Origin: Ulva prolifera
Taxonomy: Eukaryota; Chlorophyta; Ulvophyceae; Ulvales; Ulvaceae
Length of the DNA stretch: 64,000 nucleotides
Direction of reading: 5' to 3'
NCBI GenBank assembly: GCA_023078555.1
Contig: CM041197.1
Coordinates: 8,774,842-8,838,841, forward strand
Of this stretch, positions 36,112-49,675 are shown piece after piece. Below the pieces are notes generated by a model. It worked only from the letters and a program-made list of their open reading frames with translations, was not told where the DNA came from and ran no database searches. Within the stretch, counting starts at the first letter, position 1, and each line of letters begins with the position of its first letter. A program made the position numbers and the translations under genes.

Positions 36112-38337
36112 TGAATTGCGAATGCGCACAGGAGGGTCCGCCTGATTAGGACATCACGCATCGGGTGTGACGGCGATCGTCTCGGCCTGGCCAAGCTCGG
36201 AGTCTGACTTGAGCATGTTGCGTGTGTTCATGATTTATAGGTTCGGTCCCGCCACGTGGGGCGAGGATATGCGCTTATGCCGGGGCTGTGGGTCATTGGC
36301 CGCTCCGCCGCGCATCTTTGGTTGGGGATTTGGGGGCCATGGTGTCAGAGACCGGGCTCAGTGTTGTCAATATCAGGGGCAGAGTCTCGTCGCTCAGGTG
36401 TAGCGTCGACGAGTGTGAAGCACACTTGTCTGAGGCAGCATCGCGGGTGCTGGACGCAGTGCAGGCTCGGCTCCGCGCACGTTGCGCCCTTCCCCGCGCC
36501 GCCTGCACCGCGCGGGCCTGGCAGGCATGAACTTGCGCAGCTGCCGCAAGCGGGCTCATGGCCGCAGCAGCGCCAGATCTCCGACATCGGATGTAGATAG
36601 AGTCGTGAGAAGGCCTGGGAGGGAGTGGACACCGTGCCGTGCGTGTGCATGTGGCACTCGGCGCGGGTTCGTCAACTAGCAGGCGAAGGTGAAGTGAAAC
36701 GTGTATTTTCACTGTCTAGCCCACATCGACCTATTGACTTCCAGCTAGATCTGGGTTTGGGACTCAGCGCTGCTTCATCACAGCTGCTAGTGACAGTCGA
36801 ACCCAAGGCCAGTATCATTTGACGCCTGCACTGCTCACGGACGGCCTGGCCATCGCCAGCAGCCACGTGGCCATCGCCAGCATGCTTACGGGCTGTGCGT
36901 TGCGATGCCGTAGCTAGCTCCACAGCATGCACACAGTGTAATAGCGCAACCTGTGTGCACCATCCGTGAGGCAGCCGTTCTCCTAGAGGGGCCACGCTGG
37001 TGACTCCTCTGCGTGGCTACAGTCACTCTCAACTCACACCGCACAAGCTGCGCTGGGGGCTCTGCATGTTGTGGCTGAGGTGGCGTCTCGACGTAGGTCC
37101 AGGGTGCTGCATGTTGAGCGTCCTGTGCCTGTACCCTCCTGCTACATCTGTCATGCGGCGGTGGCGCCTGCCCGTTGCCTTCGCTGGTGTCAGCCAAAGA
37201 TGGCGCCCAGGGAGACGGTCAGCCTGCATCGATGTGCTTAGAACACAGAATCGCACACAGTACAAGTACTTGAGATCTCCGGGCGCTGACTGAGGTCGAG
37301 TCAGAACGAACCTCAAGCTGTGCCGACGCCTGCTGCTGGCAGAAAGTTCCAGGGGAGTAGCAGTTGCCAATTCGCTGTTGAGGCATTGGTGCGCAGGTTC
37401 CACTGTTTATGACGTTCTACGCTTCATGCACCTACGCAATGTGGCCTCATGCTGTGGCTGGTCCTCGTTGATGACTCGATCTCCGAGGTTCCGATCAGTG
37501 TGACCTTGTGTGCATCTGATTCCACATTTAGTGAGGCCACATCTCCAAAGCAGTCACATGACATTTCTTGTTCAGCGCGCATTGTAAGGTGCTGCAATGA
37601 TCTCATGAGTGGGACTATCACTGCCGTAGGTTGCCTTTGCCACAAATGAGTCGGTGTCGACCAGTTCGGAATTCGGGCCTCGAAAATGTGTAGTCAAGAA
37701 TGGCCGAACACGCAGCCGCATCACTTTGCTGCCTGAGATACAAGCAGTTCATAATGGCTTACACAACCTCAGCATAGTATGCCGCTGCAGTGGCCTCACA
37801 TTGGCCCTTGATAACACTGCATCCGCTCGTCATTGGCGCCACCAATGAAGTTCAACATCCTCTGGACTCTCATCTGTTCATACGACACACGAATGTATGC
37901 AAGCATCAGTCTACTGCGCTCAACGCTGGCGAAAACTTGCTACTTCTGCCTTGACTTTGGAAAAGCAGTCTGATCCTTCTTCTACCACTCCTACTCGTTC
38001 TGCTGCTTCCGGACACACTGCCGCCATGCAGCGAGGCTTACTGCCCTGTACATGCATCATTGCTGGCGCCCGGGTGTTTGACATGAAGCACCAGCAGGAG
38101 TACCCAGTGGCTTCACTCCACTGTGACAGCTGCGATCTGTCTACTCACCTTGCTGAAGAGTCTCCAACGCAAGCGACAGGCACCATGGCACCAAGAGGAT
38201 GCGGGCACAGTCGTACTGCTGACCTAGCCAAAGTCTCAACGTTGACAGGCTGAGAATGTAATGGCTGGGTCCCGCTTGAGTCAGACACAACCAGCATACC
38301 TGTGCAGCACCTGCGTCGCACCCTGAACCCGTAAGCA
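36112..38337. other. Intergenic; nothing resolved
   Basis: The 3' flanks of the 33.3-36.1 kb gene and of GT-C (minus) meet here. Candidate TGTAA motifs are at 36937-36941 on the plus strand and TTACA near 37770 for GT-C. All open frames are short and overlapping on both strands. Confidence 0.45.
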
Positions 38338-40130
38338 TCACAAAGGCGCGGCCGCAGCCCGAGTCACAAACCTATGCATGTCCTCCGCCGGCACGATGCA
38401 GAGCCCATCGCCGCGCAGGCGAGTGGCCTGGGAAAGCAGCTCCGTGACATTGACAGGCTCCCCTCCTCCAGCCAGAAACATGGCAATGCCATCTGTTAAG
38501 ACGCCAGCGCCTGTTGTGTTGTATGCTACCTTGTCCAGGTCAGCCCCTGCCGCCAGCAGCGCCGCGACGTTTCCCATGCGCTTCCACATCAGCTGCACCA
38601 CCGCCCTCATCGCCCCGTGGCCTGCGACAGATCCCATCACAGCTGGTGAGAGGGAGCCGGAGGTAGTGGCGGCTACAGCAAGGAGGCAGCCACTTGGCGC
38701 CCACACTGCGGCGGGTGCTAGGCACAGCGTGTCGATGTCCGCTTGGACACCACCGTGTTGATACAGGATCAAGTACCTGCAGAAGCTTTGGGTGTAACAC
38801 ATGTCGGGAGCTGTCAAATCAGTGACGGTATCCTGTAACGTGTGTCTTTGACGGAGGTCATCACGGCACTTTGCTTTTGCATGCAGTGTACTGTGCATGT
38901 GCGGATCCTGTGGCAGGGCGTCCTGTATATATGTTTGGATGGCGAAAGTGGTGAGACATCGTGTGCAAGTTTGTTGTGACCACTGCAAGTGTCTCCTTTC
39001 GTTCGCATGGTGTTCTGAGGTCGAGCCTGCACATCGCTGAGGGTGCAGCCGCATGTGCGTTCGCCGACATGTTCAAGGTGTTCGGGCGCCGGCCCAACGT
39101 GCTTCCGAATATGACCTTCACAAAGATGAGATGTGTGTTGGAAGCTGGTGGAGCTTGTGAAAAAATGCGTGTAGCAGCGCCTTGAGGTTGTCAAGGTCTG
39201 TTTTTCCATGCCAGCAATTTTGACTTGAGACAGTTGCGGAACAGGTGGGATGCCACTGGACACAGGTGGACCGGAGCTAACTGGACCCAACAGCAGTCAA
39301 GTGAACTATTGGTGATAGAATAGAGAATGCAGCGTGGAGCAATCAGAATCTCTGAGACTGCATAGGAACCCAGGTATTGCTGAGTTTACATCGACACAAA
39401 GCAGCACATAGCCAGCGCCAGATTTGCGAGGACTGACACAAATTTCACGGCCGAGACACTATCGCGAATGTCGAGGATGATGTGTGCGCAGACGTCATGG
39501 AAAGCTGTTTAGCGGCCTGGTGTCAGACCACCAGAGCACACTCGTTTTCACACATGAAAAGGTACCTTTCGTGCAGGAGTGTTCATGCGCGCACCTGAAA
39601 GCATCGGCGCGCATTCTCTCGGACGGCATTGTCCAGAACAATTCTGCTAGTGCTGGCTCCAAGTGATCTGTGATGTATGAACGCATTTCCGCGTCGTCAA
39701 CCAAGAAATGGTCCCACTCTGGATGCTGCGCCGTCCAAGAATCGAAAGAGGCTGACACAGGCAGGGAGGTTTCATTGCTACGTGGTAGGGACTGCCAGAT
39801 GCTCAGAGGCACACTCACGCGCATGCGAATGTCTATAGTCGGCAGCACTGTCCGCGGAACGCTGGCCAGATGGATGCCGGTAAGCGCGTGTTGACTTTGC
39901 CAGCCGCCTGTGTCATTGGTACTAGCATGTAGGCTTGGTTGCTTTGACTTCTGTGAAGTGGATGTGGTCATCTGAAGAGCCTGCGCCCCTGCGCTGTGGA
40001 AGGTCTCTGGGTCACAAGGAGCTCCAGAGAGCCTTGTTATAGGATGATTGACAGAAGCCAAACCGGCACAGAGCAATGCTGCAAACACAGCGTACAACGG
40101 CCATCGCTTGACACGGCGTACAAAGGCCAT
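38338..40130 (-). CDS. OCH1-like (GT32) DXD glycosyltransferase, divergent two-exon paralogue (GT-C)
   Basis: Minus-strand exons are 40130-39595 and 38776-38338, giving 324 residues. The start is the first in-frame ATG (MAFVRRVKRWPLY...), directly followed by a hydrophobic anchor (about residues 10-27). VPLSIWQSLPRS and HPEWDHFLVDDAE match the family N-motif, and DID (residues 192-194) in HGGVQADIDTLC is the DXD motif. The single intron is at the same place and phase as intron 1 of GT-A and GT-B. The second intron of those genes is absent, with coding running straight through. The end resembles the paralogues (GAGVLTDGIAMFL, CIVPAED) but there is no acidic tail. A frame extension to 40187 has no ATG and is not used. 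Confidence 0.8.
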
Positions 40131-43100
40131 CGCTGTCTTTCCCTCGCGCAGAGGAGGTTTTGTCCTCGAATTCGTACACTGCTGCACAAGTAGACTGATC
40201 TATGTAGGCATACGAGGTGCGACATCAATTCCTGTCTACATTGTCGCCGCTAGCAGGGATTTCGCGCGAGGGCTATCGGGGCTGTTGGCGTTGTTACGGG
40301 GTTGTTACAATGGGTAAGGTGCTATAGCATGCTATATGCACGGACGACTGACCGCCAGTCATGCACCACAGCACCGTCGCCGTCGACCCACGTACACAAG
40401 CAAAAGACATAATTGCAGCTCGCTGCAGCGTTCTGCAACTTCCCTATCAGAACCACAAGTTGATCGCTACTAGGTTGCTTTACGAACCGGCAATGACATC
40501 ATGATCATGGCCTCACGCATGCATTCGACGAACCCAGCAGCGCTGGCGCCCGCGCTACAAGAACGACTTGACCAGGGACAGGCATCCGGAGGGCTGTTTG
40601 GTGACCTGTTCCGGGTGATCGAGCGCGACTTCAGCGCCACTCAAATAGCTATGCTGCGAGTACCGTGGTAGCCATCGTGCGATATGTTGTACCTATGTGT
40701 ATCTGCGGGTGTCCGGTACAGGGCTCTACAGGCCGGTATTTTCCTGTCGGGAAAACCGAAGCCGTACCCCTTTTTTGGTCGGGTTGGCCCGGTCTCAAGT
40801 AACCGGTCGTCGTCAGCACCGCGCCATTCATAATGCATGGAGCCTTTGCAGCCAGACTGGTGCCACCACCACCGGATTGGCGCACTACATGCACCCAACT
40901 GTGCTAACAGGTTCGAAAGACTGAAGATGCGTCATCGGTAAAGTATTTGCGTAAGCAAACTGGCTAAAGATGCTGCGTGCACGCTGAGGGCAGCCGTCAT
41001 GCTTCTCGATTGTACGCTGCGCGCCGGAGTCAGCACGCATCTGCAACTGTGAGAACTCAATGTGGGTGCAATCTCTATCTATACAGATGCGTGAAAAAGT
41101 TGGGATCGCAGCGGTTCTGTAGCCTTGGCGATGGAAATATCGCCAACGCGCGTCTGTGTATTGCAAGCCCGACCGTTGCCACAGCCCTGCCGAATTGATG
41201 AAGCAGATACAATAACAACGTCAATATCACCTTGCGGGAGCATGCTGCATGGGTAAATGCAATTCGTTGCGAGTGCTGTCTGTCATTTCCCGATGCCAGG
41301 GCACATACGGTCACGCATAACGCGACGCTACTTACTTCAAAGTGAGCCACTAGGTGTGATTTTATTGCCGTGCTGTAGCGAGCTTCGGTAGTGTTGTGAG
41401 GATGTCACTGCGTTCACAATGCTGCAGTGTGCGCCTGCGCCTGACGCTGCAACGCCCACGCGGTCTCAATCACGCATTCTTTGCAAAGCTCTAGCATTGT
41501 ATTATGATAGAGTGTTCCGCTGCGAACGCAGAGTCGGTCAATCTGCTCACAGCTGGAGTCGTCGGCCACACCAGGCTGGCGACCAAAGCCAGTGCGCAGT
41601 TGCAAACGCCCCGGAAACAGACATCGCTCGTTTCAGCCTTCGTTATGTAGCGTAGACGCAAGCAAGTAATAGCCTTTGTCATATGAGTTCAAAAAGTGTT
41701 CAAAGCTCGCTGCATGCCGAGGTATCACAGTTGCACGCACGGCGCGCTGCAACCGGTGCTTACGTGGCAGCTGGCAGTGACAGTCATACCAGCGACGGAT
41801 CGAAAGCTGAGGACCGGAGAAAAATGACCGACCGGATCGAGTAAACCTCTTCTCGAGCAGGTAGATGAAAGTCTAGGTGACACTGATGACGTTGACGTAA
41901 TGTTTACAAAAGAGATGACATTGACGTAGACCTTGACGAGTTGGAGCGTCTGCTGACTGTCGGCAGATAGAACACTTCCATCCATGTACTGTCCTCGTGT
42001 TATGTGTGGTTTATGTCTATGTTTATGATGCGTTTGCATTGCACTACAAGGTCTACACTTGCACCGCAAAAAAAATATTTTGGCATCCCTCTGGGATCAC
42101 AGCATCGCATCGGGAAAGCCGTTTGAAAATGACATGGTTCAGAGGGGCTGTGCCATTGGAATCAGTAATTTTCAGGGGGAAATCCCATCCCCAAAAAGTG
42201 GCCCTGTAGAGCACTGATGCCACGCCTGGTACTTTACGAACCGAGCATGACGGTGACTCCTTCGGGTCAACAGCGAACTGGCAACAAGCCGCTGGGGCCC
42301 CAGCGGGAGCGCCGTTGCCGAGGATGCAATCACACACAAGTAATACGTTGCTCAGAGCGGCTACACCCTTGCAGATTTGACTGGAGTGAGGCTGTGCTGC
42401 CGGGTCATCGCAGCGGCATGTGCCGTCTCAGCGTCAAAGCTGCGTGTACTCTGCAGCAGAGCTGTACAACGCTCTAAAATACACTTTAGTATGATTGAAT
42501 TATCTCCAGACCGCTGTTCAGTGAATAGCTGCGTACGAACGGCAGTATTTCCAGATGGTTGCGCAAATGATAACAGCGACGGTGGCCTTTCCTGGAGCCC
42601 GACAGCATGGGCAGACATACGACGTTGAGTAATGTGTTCACACTTGTGATCGTTACTGCATCGTAGGGGGCTTTGTGGTATACCGTTTGCCGCAGCTTGC
42701 GAGGTGCTCAAGCCGTGCGATTATATATGAGAGCACTTAAACATCGCCTCTGGCACGTGCCTGTTGTCTTTTCTTCATTCTGTACTCTGTCGTTGGTGTC
42801 ATGGGTAATGCCCGCTAGTGGCCATGTCTTGCTCGAGGTACTTGCGTGTTAGGCAACAATGGCTTAAAAATTCGCTGCAATGTCCTATGAGAATATCAAT
42901 TTGGCAAGCCTTAGCTCTGCCATATATATGTTATAACACAAGTGCATGGCATTAGCCCTTGCTTTGCTGCTTGGATGCGACAGACAAGCCTTTGACAACT
43001 CGCACTTCGCACTTTTTCTAAAAAAAATCGGGAAACCGATCGGCACGCAGAGCACTGGAGGTGACCACCGGGCACGACGTCGTCAAGCCGACTTGAGAGT

Positions 43101-43328
43101 GCAACCAATCAATCGTCACTGTTACTACTTACGTGACACAATCAAATGCCGATTCAGTCGGCACAGGTCACCTCTTACCACACCTGGACAAAGGACTAGC
43201 GTGCGTGACCTGCGGGATCTTCAGACCACAGGAGGGAAGGCTGCAGCTGCACAGCAACAGCAATCAACTCAATCATGCACAGACGCTAATCTACGAGCGC
43301 AGGCCCCTCCTGGAAGCCCCAGGAACCC
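40131..43328. other. Intergenic, lower GC; no gene supported
   Basis: No recognisable family over 3.2 kb. A small plus-strand open frame at 40501-40671 (56 codons from ATG, containing LQERLDQGQ and DLFRVIERDF) looks protein-like and might be an isolated exon or small gene. Everything else is short and strand-symmetric. Confidence 0.4.
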
Positions 43329-46300
43329 TCACCTGACAGCAGGCTCACTGCCAGTACCATCTTCTATGCTGACAACGCCTCCATCCGCACACACATCCGC
43401 GCTACTCCACCTGCTGTCCCCGTTGCCACGGCCGTTTTTCTGCTCGTCCTGCGGACCCACCGCAGCCAAGGCCGGGCCCCCTGGGCCCTGCGGGTCAGGC
43501 CCGTCCTCGCCCCAGACCTCGCTGGGGCCCCCATTGCCCCGTTCGCCCCTCCGTCCGTTGCTTGGGCCCGGGACGGCACCTCCGCTCGAGCTGTCACCAG
43601 CAGCCGGAGAGCCGTCCCGGCCATCCTGTGAGGCGCCACTCCGCCACCTTGGCCGAACAACCCGCCCGCCGACAACTTGTGAACGTACCCGCGCCGGTTT
43701 CTGCAGCGCACCCAGCTCCCCCTTCCCCCCTCGCTCCGCACCACCAGCCGCAGTATCGCTGCCGTTCAGCTGCAAAGCCCCTTTAGCCACATCACCAGCC
43801 CCCGCTTGCGCACCCGCCGCGCGTGAATCTGCCAGAGGCCGCACGCGCCCGGACATCCCCTTCGAAGATCCCTCAGGCCCCGGCGCGGCCCCGCCTGCTC
43901 GTGGTGCTTCCGCTGGGTGTGATTCATCAACACTCCTGGGGCTCTCCATGCCAGAACCACTGATGGCAGTGCTGCCATCAGTGTGACCGGATGCCCGTGC
44001 GGGGGCGGTGCTTTGTTCCACGGGCTGCAGCATGATGGGGTCGTCACGCGTTCGCTGCCGGTGAGGCGACGACCCGGACTTCCGGGAGTGGCGTGAGGGG
44101 TCTTGGAGGGGGTCCTCTGGAGACTTCCCGGGAGGGGGTGTGTACACAGTGCTAGGACCCTCTGTCTGGATGAACCTCCGCATCCACTTTTTCACCTGCA
44201 CAGTCAACGGGACCGTCATCCCGACACGACGTCTCACATCCGTGCACTGGCTTCAGGCCCTGCCTACCTCATCAGCAGCGTGCTGTTCCACGCCGATGGG
44301 CAAGACGTAGCAGCATGGGCTCAAATTGCATATGCACGACCTGACCGTGGTCAACGCGTCGTGCGAACACATCACAGCGGAGGGGGGGCGACCCGGCATG
44401 GGGTGGGGTGGCGCACCGTGCCGATCACAGCGCCGCCCTCCGGCGGCAGCGTCGAGAAGGACGGCGGCAATGCGGAGCGCTCTGCAACCTCGTAGCGATG
44501 CGAGCGCAGCGCGTTGGCGCGGTCCAGGAGATCATTGTCCTCTTCCATCTTGATCCAGGCCTCCCAGGCGGCGTCATTGTCCGGCGCGAGGCCGACCGCG
44601 GCCTTGAAGAGGCCCCTCGCCGCCGCCAGGTTGCCGAGCTCGGCCTCCATGCAGCCCCACGCCTGCATGCATCAGCCATGCTGCCGAAGTGGGCCGGCAA
44701 GATCAGAGCACAGAGCATGTGCGAGCTGTCTGCATGCGTGTGCATGTGAGGGTACACGCCGGAGACGGCGGAGCGTCCAGCCCCGCCACACAGTAAAAGC
44801 GGCGCGTAGTGGCATCGCGGTCGAAGCTGACCCAAGCGCTGCGGGTGTTGCAGACAAGCCACAAGAGCGTTGCGTGCGAAAGGGCGGTGAAGCCCCGGGG
44901 CGGTGCACCATCAGCTGCACACATGCAGGGGCTCGTGCGCGGTGCAGGTCGCATCAACCAGACAACTGAACTCATCCGCGTGCACCGCTTCGACGCAAGC
45001 GCAGCTGCCCTCGGACGCGCAGGCAGGAGGCCCCGGCGGCGCGGGGCGCACCTGCCAGAGCCACACGAGGTTAGGATCCTTTGGAGCGGCCCACACGCCG
45101 CGCTGGAAGAGCTGCCGCGCACGCTCGTAGTCCTTCGCACGCAGCTCCATCACCGCCCACGCCTGCCACACCGGCAGGTGGTACTCGTCGGCGGCCGCGG
45201 CGGCCTTGAACTGCTGCCGCGCGAGGCCGTACTGCCGGTCCTCCGCGAGCATCACGCCGTACGCCTGCACACGCGCAGGCCCAGCTGGTTGGCTGACATC
45301 TGGAACGGAGATCAAGATGTTGGGTCACCACATGGCAGAGCACCAAAGGAGCCTACTGAGCATTGCAATCACACCTGGCCACCGTGGCAAAGAGCTTTAA
45401 AAGCAGGTGGCAATGGGAAACGGAGGAGTTCAGTCCAGTCAGGTGGGGGCCAGTGCGTCAAACAGTGTGAGACTGCACAACGTGCTCGCGGCGGTGCACC
45501 TGCTGCCCTCGTCACCACTGCACAGTGCCGATGCCTCCCTCCACACAACCCCGCCTCCTGCCCCCGCCATGCATGCGCTGCATCTATATGTGCACGTGGC
45601 ACCGCAGAGCTCAGCACGGCGCCAACACATACGGAACTCCACATGCCCGTGCGCCTGGCCTCGGGCGCACCTGCCGCAGCGGCGCATCGGTCGGGTTGAG
45701 CTGTGCGCCCCGACGCAGCAGCCGCTGCGCCGCAGCGTAGTTACCGAGCTCCTTCTCCATCATCGCGTAGCCCAGGAACGCGTAGCGGCTACGGCTGTGG
45801 CTACGCAAGGCCATGTCGAAGCAGTACGCCGCCGCCTCGGCGTCCCCCGCCTGCTTCCACTCCATGTTCGCCCACGTCGTCCACAACGCATTAGACGCGG
45901 CGCCGCGCTTCGTGTTGGTGCCCTCGCGTAGCCAGTACCGCGCTTCGCCGACGAGGCCGGTTCGTAGCGCGAGCTTCGCGATCGACACAAAGAGGTACGG
46001 GCTCGGGTCGGTCTTCGCCTGGCGGATGCCCTGCACCCAGAGGGCTCGCAGTGTCCGTCATGTTGCGAGCCCACGTCAACCGTCGATGCATCACCGAGCA
46101 TCGACGCGCTGATATCATGGCTGACGCGGTCGCACAGCACCAGCCATGGGCGGCTCTGAATTGTGTGGCAGCGGTGCCTGTGCCATGAGTGTATGCGTGT
46201 ATGCGTGTGCTAGTCCCGGACACTGATGACTGTGCGGGCACATTCATAAGGGCACACGGGCAGAGCCTCGCTGCCATTGTCAGGTGTCGCCGCAGCACAG

Positions 46301-49188
46301 GCCGAGCCGCCGCCCCGCCTGCGTGGACCGGCATGACAACCATGCACCGCAAAACTCATAGATTATCTGTGCATGTGTGCAGCTCTGCGGAGGGTGTCGT
46401 GCCGGCTAGCTGGCATGCTGGAGGTGACTGCCTGCGGCGCCTGCCATGCTGGCCCAAGCAGGCTGCTCTGATGTCTCCCACACAGCTGAGCTTTAAGGTG
46501 TTCATCAAACACACGCGCAGACGAGGGTAGCTCTGATGGAGAGCAGGCCTGTGGTGGACTCACGTTCGCGAGTGCCCATGTGTGCCGAGCTGGCCGCGCA
46601 GCCGGTCCGGAAATGCCATTACATGTTTCCTCGGCCACTGCCTTGGTCAGGCACTCGCTGCAGCACTCCCAGTGATTCGCCCCTGTGGCCGTGCGGCACT
46701 ACATGCAGCGACATGTACGCGCGCCCGCATCAACGCTGCTGTGAGCATGGCTCGCAAGGATCACGCCGCTGGATCAGGCCGCCATACGAAAGGGGCTGCC
46801 ATGCAGGCCGCACATGCATAGCCTGGACACAGGCATACGCATGCAGGCAGGCGATCAAGGGAGGGGCTCAGGGGGGCTGCACCTGCAGCAGAACATTCCG
46901 CGCGGCGTCGAGGCGGCCTGCGCGCTTCTCCAGCTCGCCCCAGCCGTGGTAGGCCGCAGAGTGGGTGTCGTCTGCTGTCACTGCGGCTCGGTAGTACTTG
47001 CGGGCGGGAGCGTAGTTGCCCTCCTGCAGCACAGTCCTCACCTGGGGAGAGCCATCGTGACGCACAGGGGCGCAGGGGCACACAAGCGAGGTCGGCGGCA
47101 TCATGGCAGCTCTTGTTCACGAGCCATGGGGGAATCAGGGATGGTGCATCGCGGCAGTAGCCACATGTTGTGGGTCGTTCTACGCTAGCTTGGCGGTGTT
47201 GTGCAGGACGCTCGGTGATCGCGCGAAGGAGCAACGGAACAGACCCCAAGCATCAGAGTCTACACAGCAGATGTTTTGTTCAGGCTGGTGTGGCTGTGAA
47301 GGAGGTGACCACCTCTCCTGTTCAACTGGCGCACACATGATCTCGTGTGACTATCAGCCCTGGCACACACCAAACCCCATACACAACCCCATACTAGGCG
47401 CCATGAGCGTATGCATGGACACAATCCTGGAAAGCTGGCAGGTTCCTGTTGCAGCACACGTCCGCGGTGTGATCGCTGGGCTGCCACAGCGGTCGGTGCC
47501 CGAAGGCCTTAAGCGCATGCGAGCATGAGCGGGGGGCCAGAGGGTGTGCACGTGGTGGACCTAGTGCAGCCAGACAGGGACAGCTGCGCTTGCACACCAC
47601 ACACACTTCTAGGCCGTTGGTACTGCAGGTATATATCTCAATGGAGTGCACTACGCCGAAGCTGAGCTCATGGCGACCTTCGAGCTGTTAGGGTGGCAGA
47701 GTGGCCTGACGTGGCAACGCACCAGCACGCTGCCGCATGGCCACCTGTCCTACAGACTCCAGGAGGACCGGAATCATGCCAGAACAGTCGCACAGAGTTC
47801 TTTCGTCAGACGTGATACGAAGCAGGTGGCCCATCGCATGACTGTGAGCACGTCCACAAATGTGCCGCTGACTCTGAGATGTCAACGAGAAGGGAAAGCC
47901 ACCTTGCGCTCGAGATTGGCCATGGCAGTCCAGATGTATGCATTCTTCCCCTCTGCAACTGCGCACCCTTCCTCGTACACGGACCGAGCCTCACTCGTGC
48001 GTCTCTGTCGCAGCAGGTAGGTCCCAAGAAGGACATATGTGCGCTCATCAGTGGGATCCCGTGCAAGGACAGACCGCAGTTCCTGCTCCACCTGTTGTGA
48101 CTTCCGCAGCTTCCGATTGCTGGCCGGGAGCAGCTTTGCCTCAATACCTTTCTGTCTCGCCCGATACTGCATTTCTGTGATGCAGTAGGCAAATTGGACA
48201 CAGCTTTCATCGATCAGCACAGCGACAACAAACAACAGCGCACATTACACCTCAATTGTTGGTGCGCAGGGTCGACAAGCTACAGAGTGGACACTGGCGC
48301 CGCTCCAGGTCACGATGCGGACGTCACTCAACGGCACTCGAGGCCATAAATACCGATTGGAATGCCACGAAGCATATGCCGAAATACAAGCACACAGAAT
48401 GATATCATCTGCGTCAGACAAGCATGATCGGCTGTCATGCAGGCTATTCTCAAAGCAGTAAACAAGGTACGGAACATGATGATGCTGCCAGGCTGTGTAG
48501 CCAACAGCAAACACATCAACGACAGACAACCTTGGACGACCAAGTGTCCAGATAAAGCTCATTTTGTGTCGCTGCATCCAAGAATATGGCAATCTAGGGG
48601 GCTGCGACGTGTCCAGGCTGTGATCTCGCAGAGTGCGCAACAGCGCACAACGACAGTGTGCATCAATGCGCGAGTGCGCTAATCCACTAGCCCGCAGACG
48701 ATTTCACAAACAATTGCGCTGCTTGGCAACGGCTGTCTCGGGCCATTATCAGGCCTTGACATTTCTAAAAAATGGTTCGTTTGCGTGCCAGCAGATATTC
48801 ACACAAAGCAACAGCGCACCAGTTTCAAGTCGGTGCTAATCTTCAAAGGTTTCTTTTGCTCTCGCCGTGCCGCAGCTGCGGCTCCTCCAGCCTGGCTAGG
48901 CCGATCTGAAACACGACCCCCCGGAACCAGCAGAGCAATGGATCCTTCTTCATCCTCCGCCGCAACAAATTTACCATAAACTTTTCCTTCGACTTCGTTG
49001 TATGTTCGAGTCTGTTCCACGACGCTGTCCTCCCCTTTGCTACCAGGCTGCCTGTCAGACGCACGGGCACACGCTGGCCGTTGGCTGCCTGAGCTACCCC
49101 TCTTCACCAGCGAAGGCCTGGGCCGTGAATTACCATGGCGAGATCTAGAGCGTTTGAATCCAAGGCTAGGGCATGTGATGGCGGACAT
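43329..49188 (-). CDS. HCF107: HCF107/MBB1-like plastid RNA-binding HAT/TPR protein
   Basis: In Arabidopsis (HCF107) and Chlamydomonas (MBB1) this half-a-TPR repeat protein binds the psbH 5' region and stabilises psbB/psbH transcripts in the plastid. Minus-strand exons are 49188-48820, 48166-47903, 47041-46883, 46030-45671, 45264-45052, 44662-44417 and 44195-43329. All keep frame, giving 825 residues. The Ser/Arg-rich N-terminus (MSAITCPSLGFKRSRSRHG) looks like a plastid transit peptide. Residues about 124-500 are HAT/TPR repeats with the W..W.xxE / ARxLFxxA pattern (LPVWQAWAVMELRAKDYERA, AWGCMEAELGNLAAARGLF, AAWEAWIKMEEDNDLLDRA). The TVKKWMRRF segment at the last junction matches the post-repeat helix I remember from HCF107. 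A disordered tail of about 270 residues (Gly/Ser/Ala/Arg) is specific to this protein. It is divergent from the helicase gene. Confidence 0.85.
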
Positions 49189-49675
49189 TCGTTACTTGGC
49201 AGCAGGCTGCGAGTACTGCTTCGCTGTCCAAAGACCGGCCGTTGGGCGATTTTTCGTTGAAGCGGATGCTTGCGATTCAAACACCGTGATAGTCCATCGC
49301 AACCAAAGCATGTACGCGCCGGTCTTGTTCATTGCTGGAACGATGCGTGTTGCCAAGATTTCGCGACCCCATGGATCAGCAATCGGGATTTCATCGTGCG
49401 CTGCGTAGAGGTCCTGGAATGTAGGCCATTCTAACGACTACTCCAGGTACCGGTTCCCCGGGAAAACATGCATGCAGCACAGGGTGGCAGTGGCTTGTGG
49501 TGCCCTCACCTTCTGGACGCAGTTCGAAGGCTCGCTGCAACTTGACCGGCTGCTCGTGCAGAGAGCATATATACTTTGAGCGACTGCAGAGTGTCTAAAC
49601 CAACTTATCAAACAAGCCGCCTCCGCATCTGCTCCGGTCTCGCGCAACCGTTCCACTTCTCTAAAAACCTCCCGC
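49189..49675. promoter_or_regulatory. Short divergent intergenic region between the HCF107-like and UAP56 genes
   Basis: The 487 bases between two divergent start codons must hold both core promoters and 5' UTRs (inference). A possible TATA-like stretch, CATATATAC, lies at about 49565. No other motif stands out. Confidence 0.45.

Noticed and set aside
40131-40187. Earlier start of GT-C at 40187
   Set aside because: It would be a GTG start. The ATG at 40130 directly precedes the membrane anchor and matches the paralogue starts.
42946-43986. 346-codon plus-strand ORF
   Set aside because: It is antisense to the HCF107-like last exon, low-complexity, and has no splice or family support.
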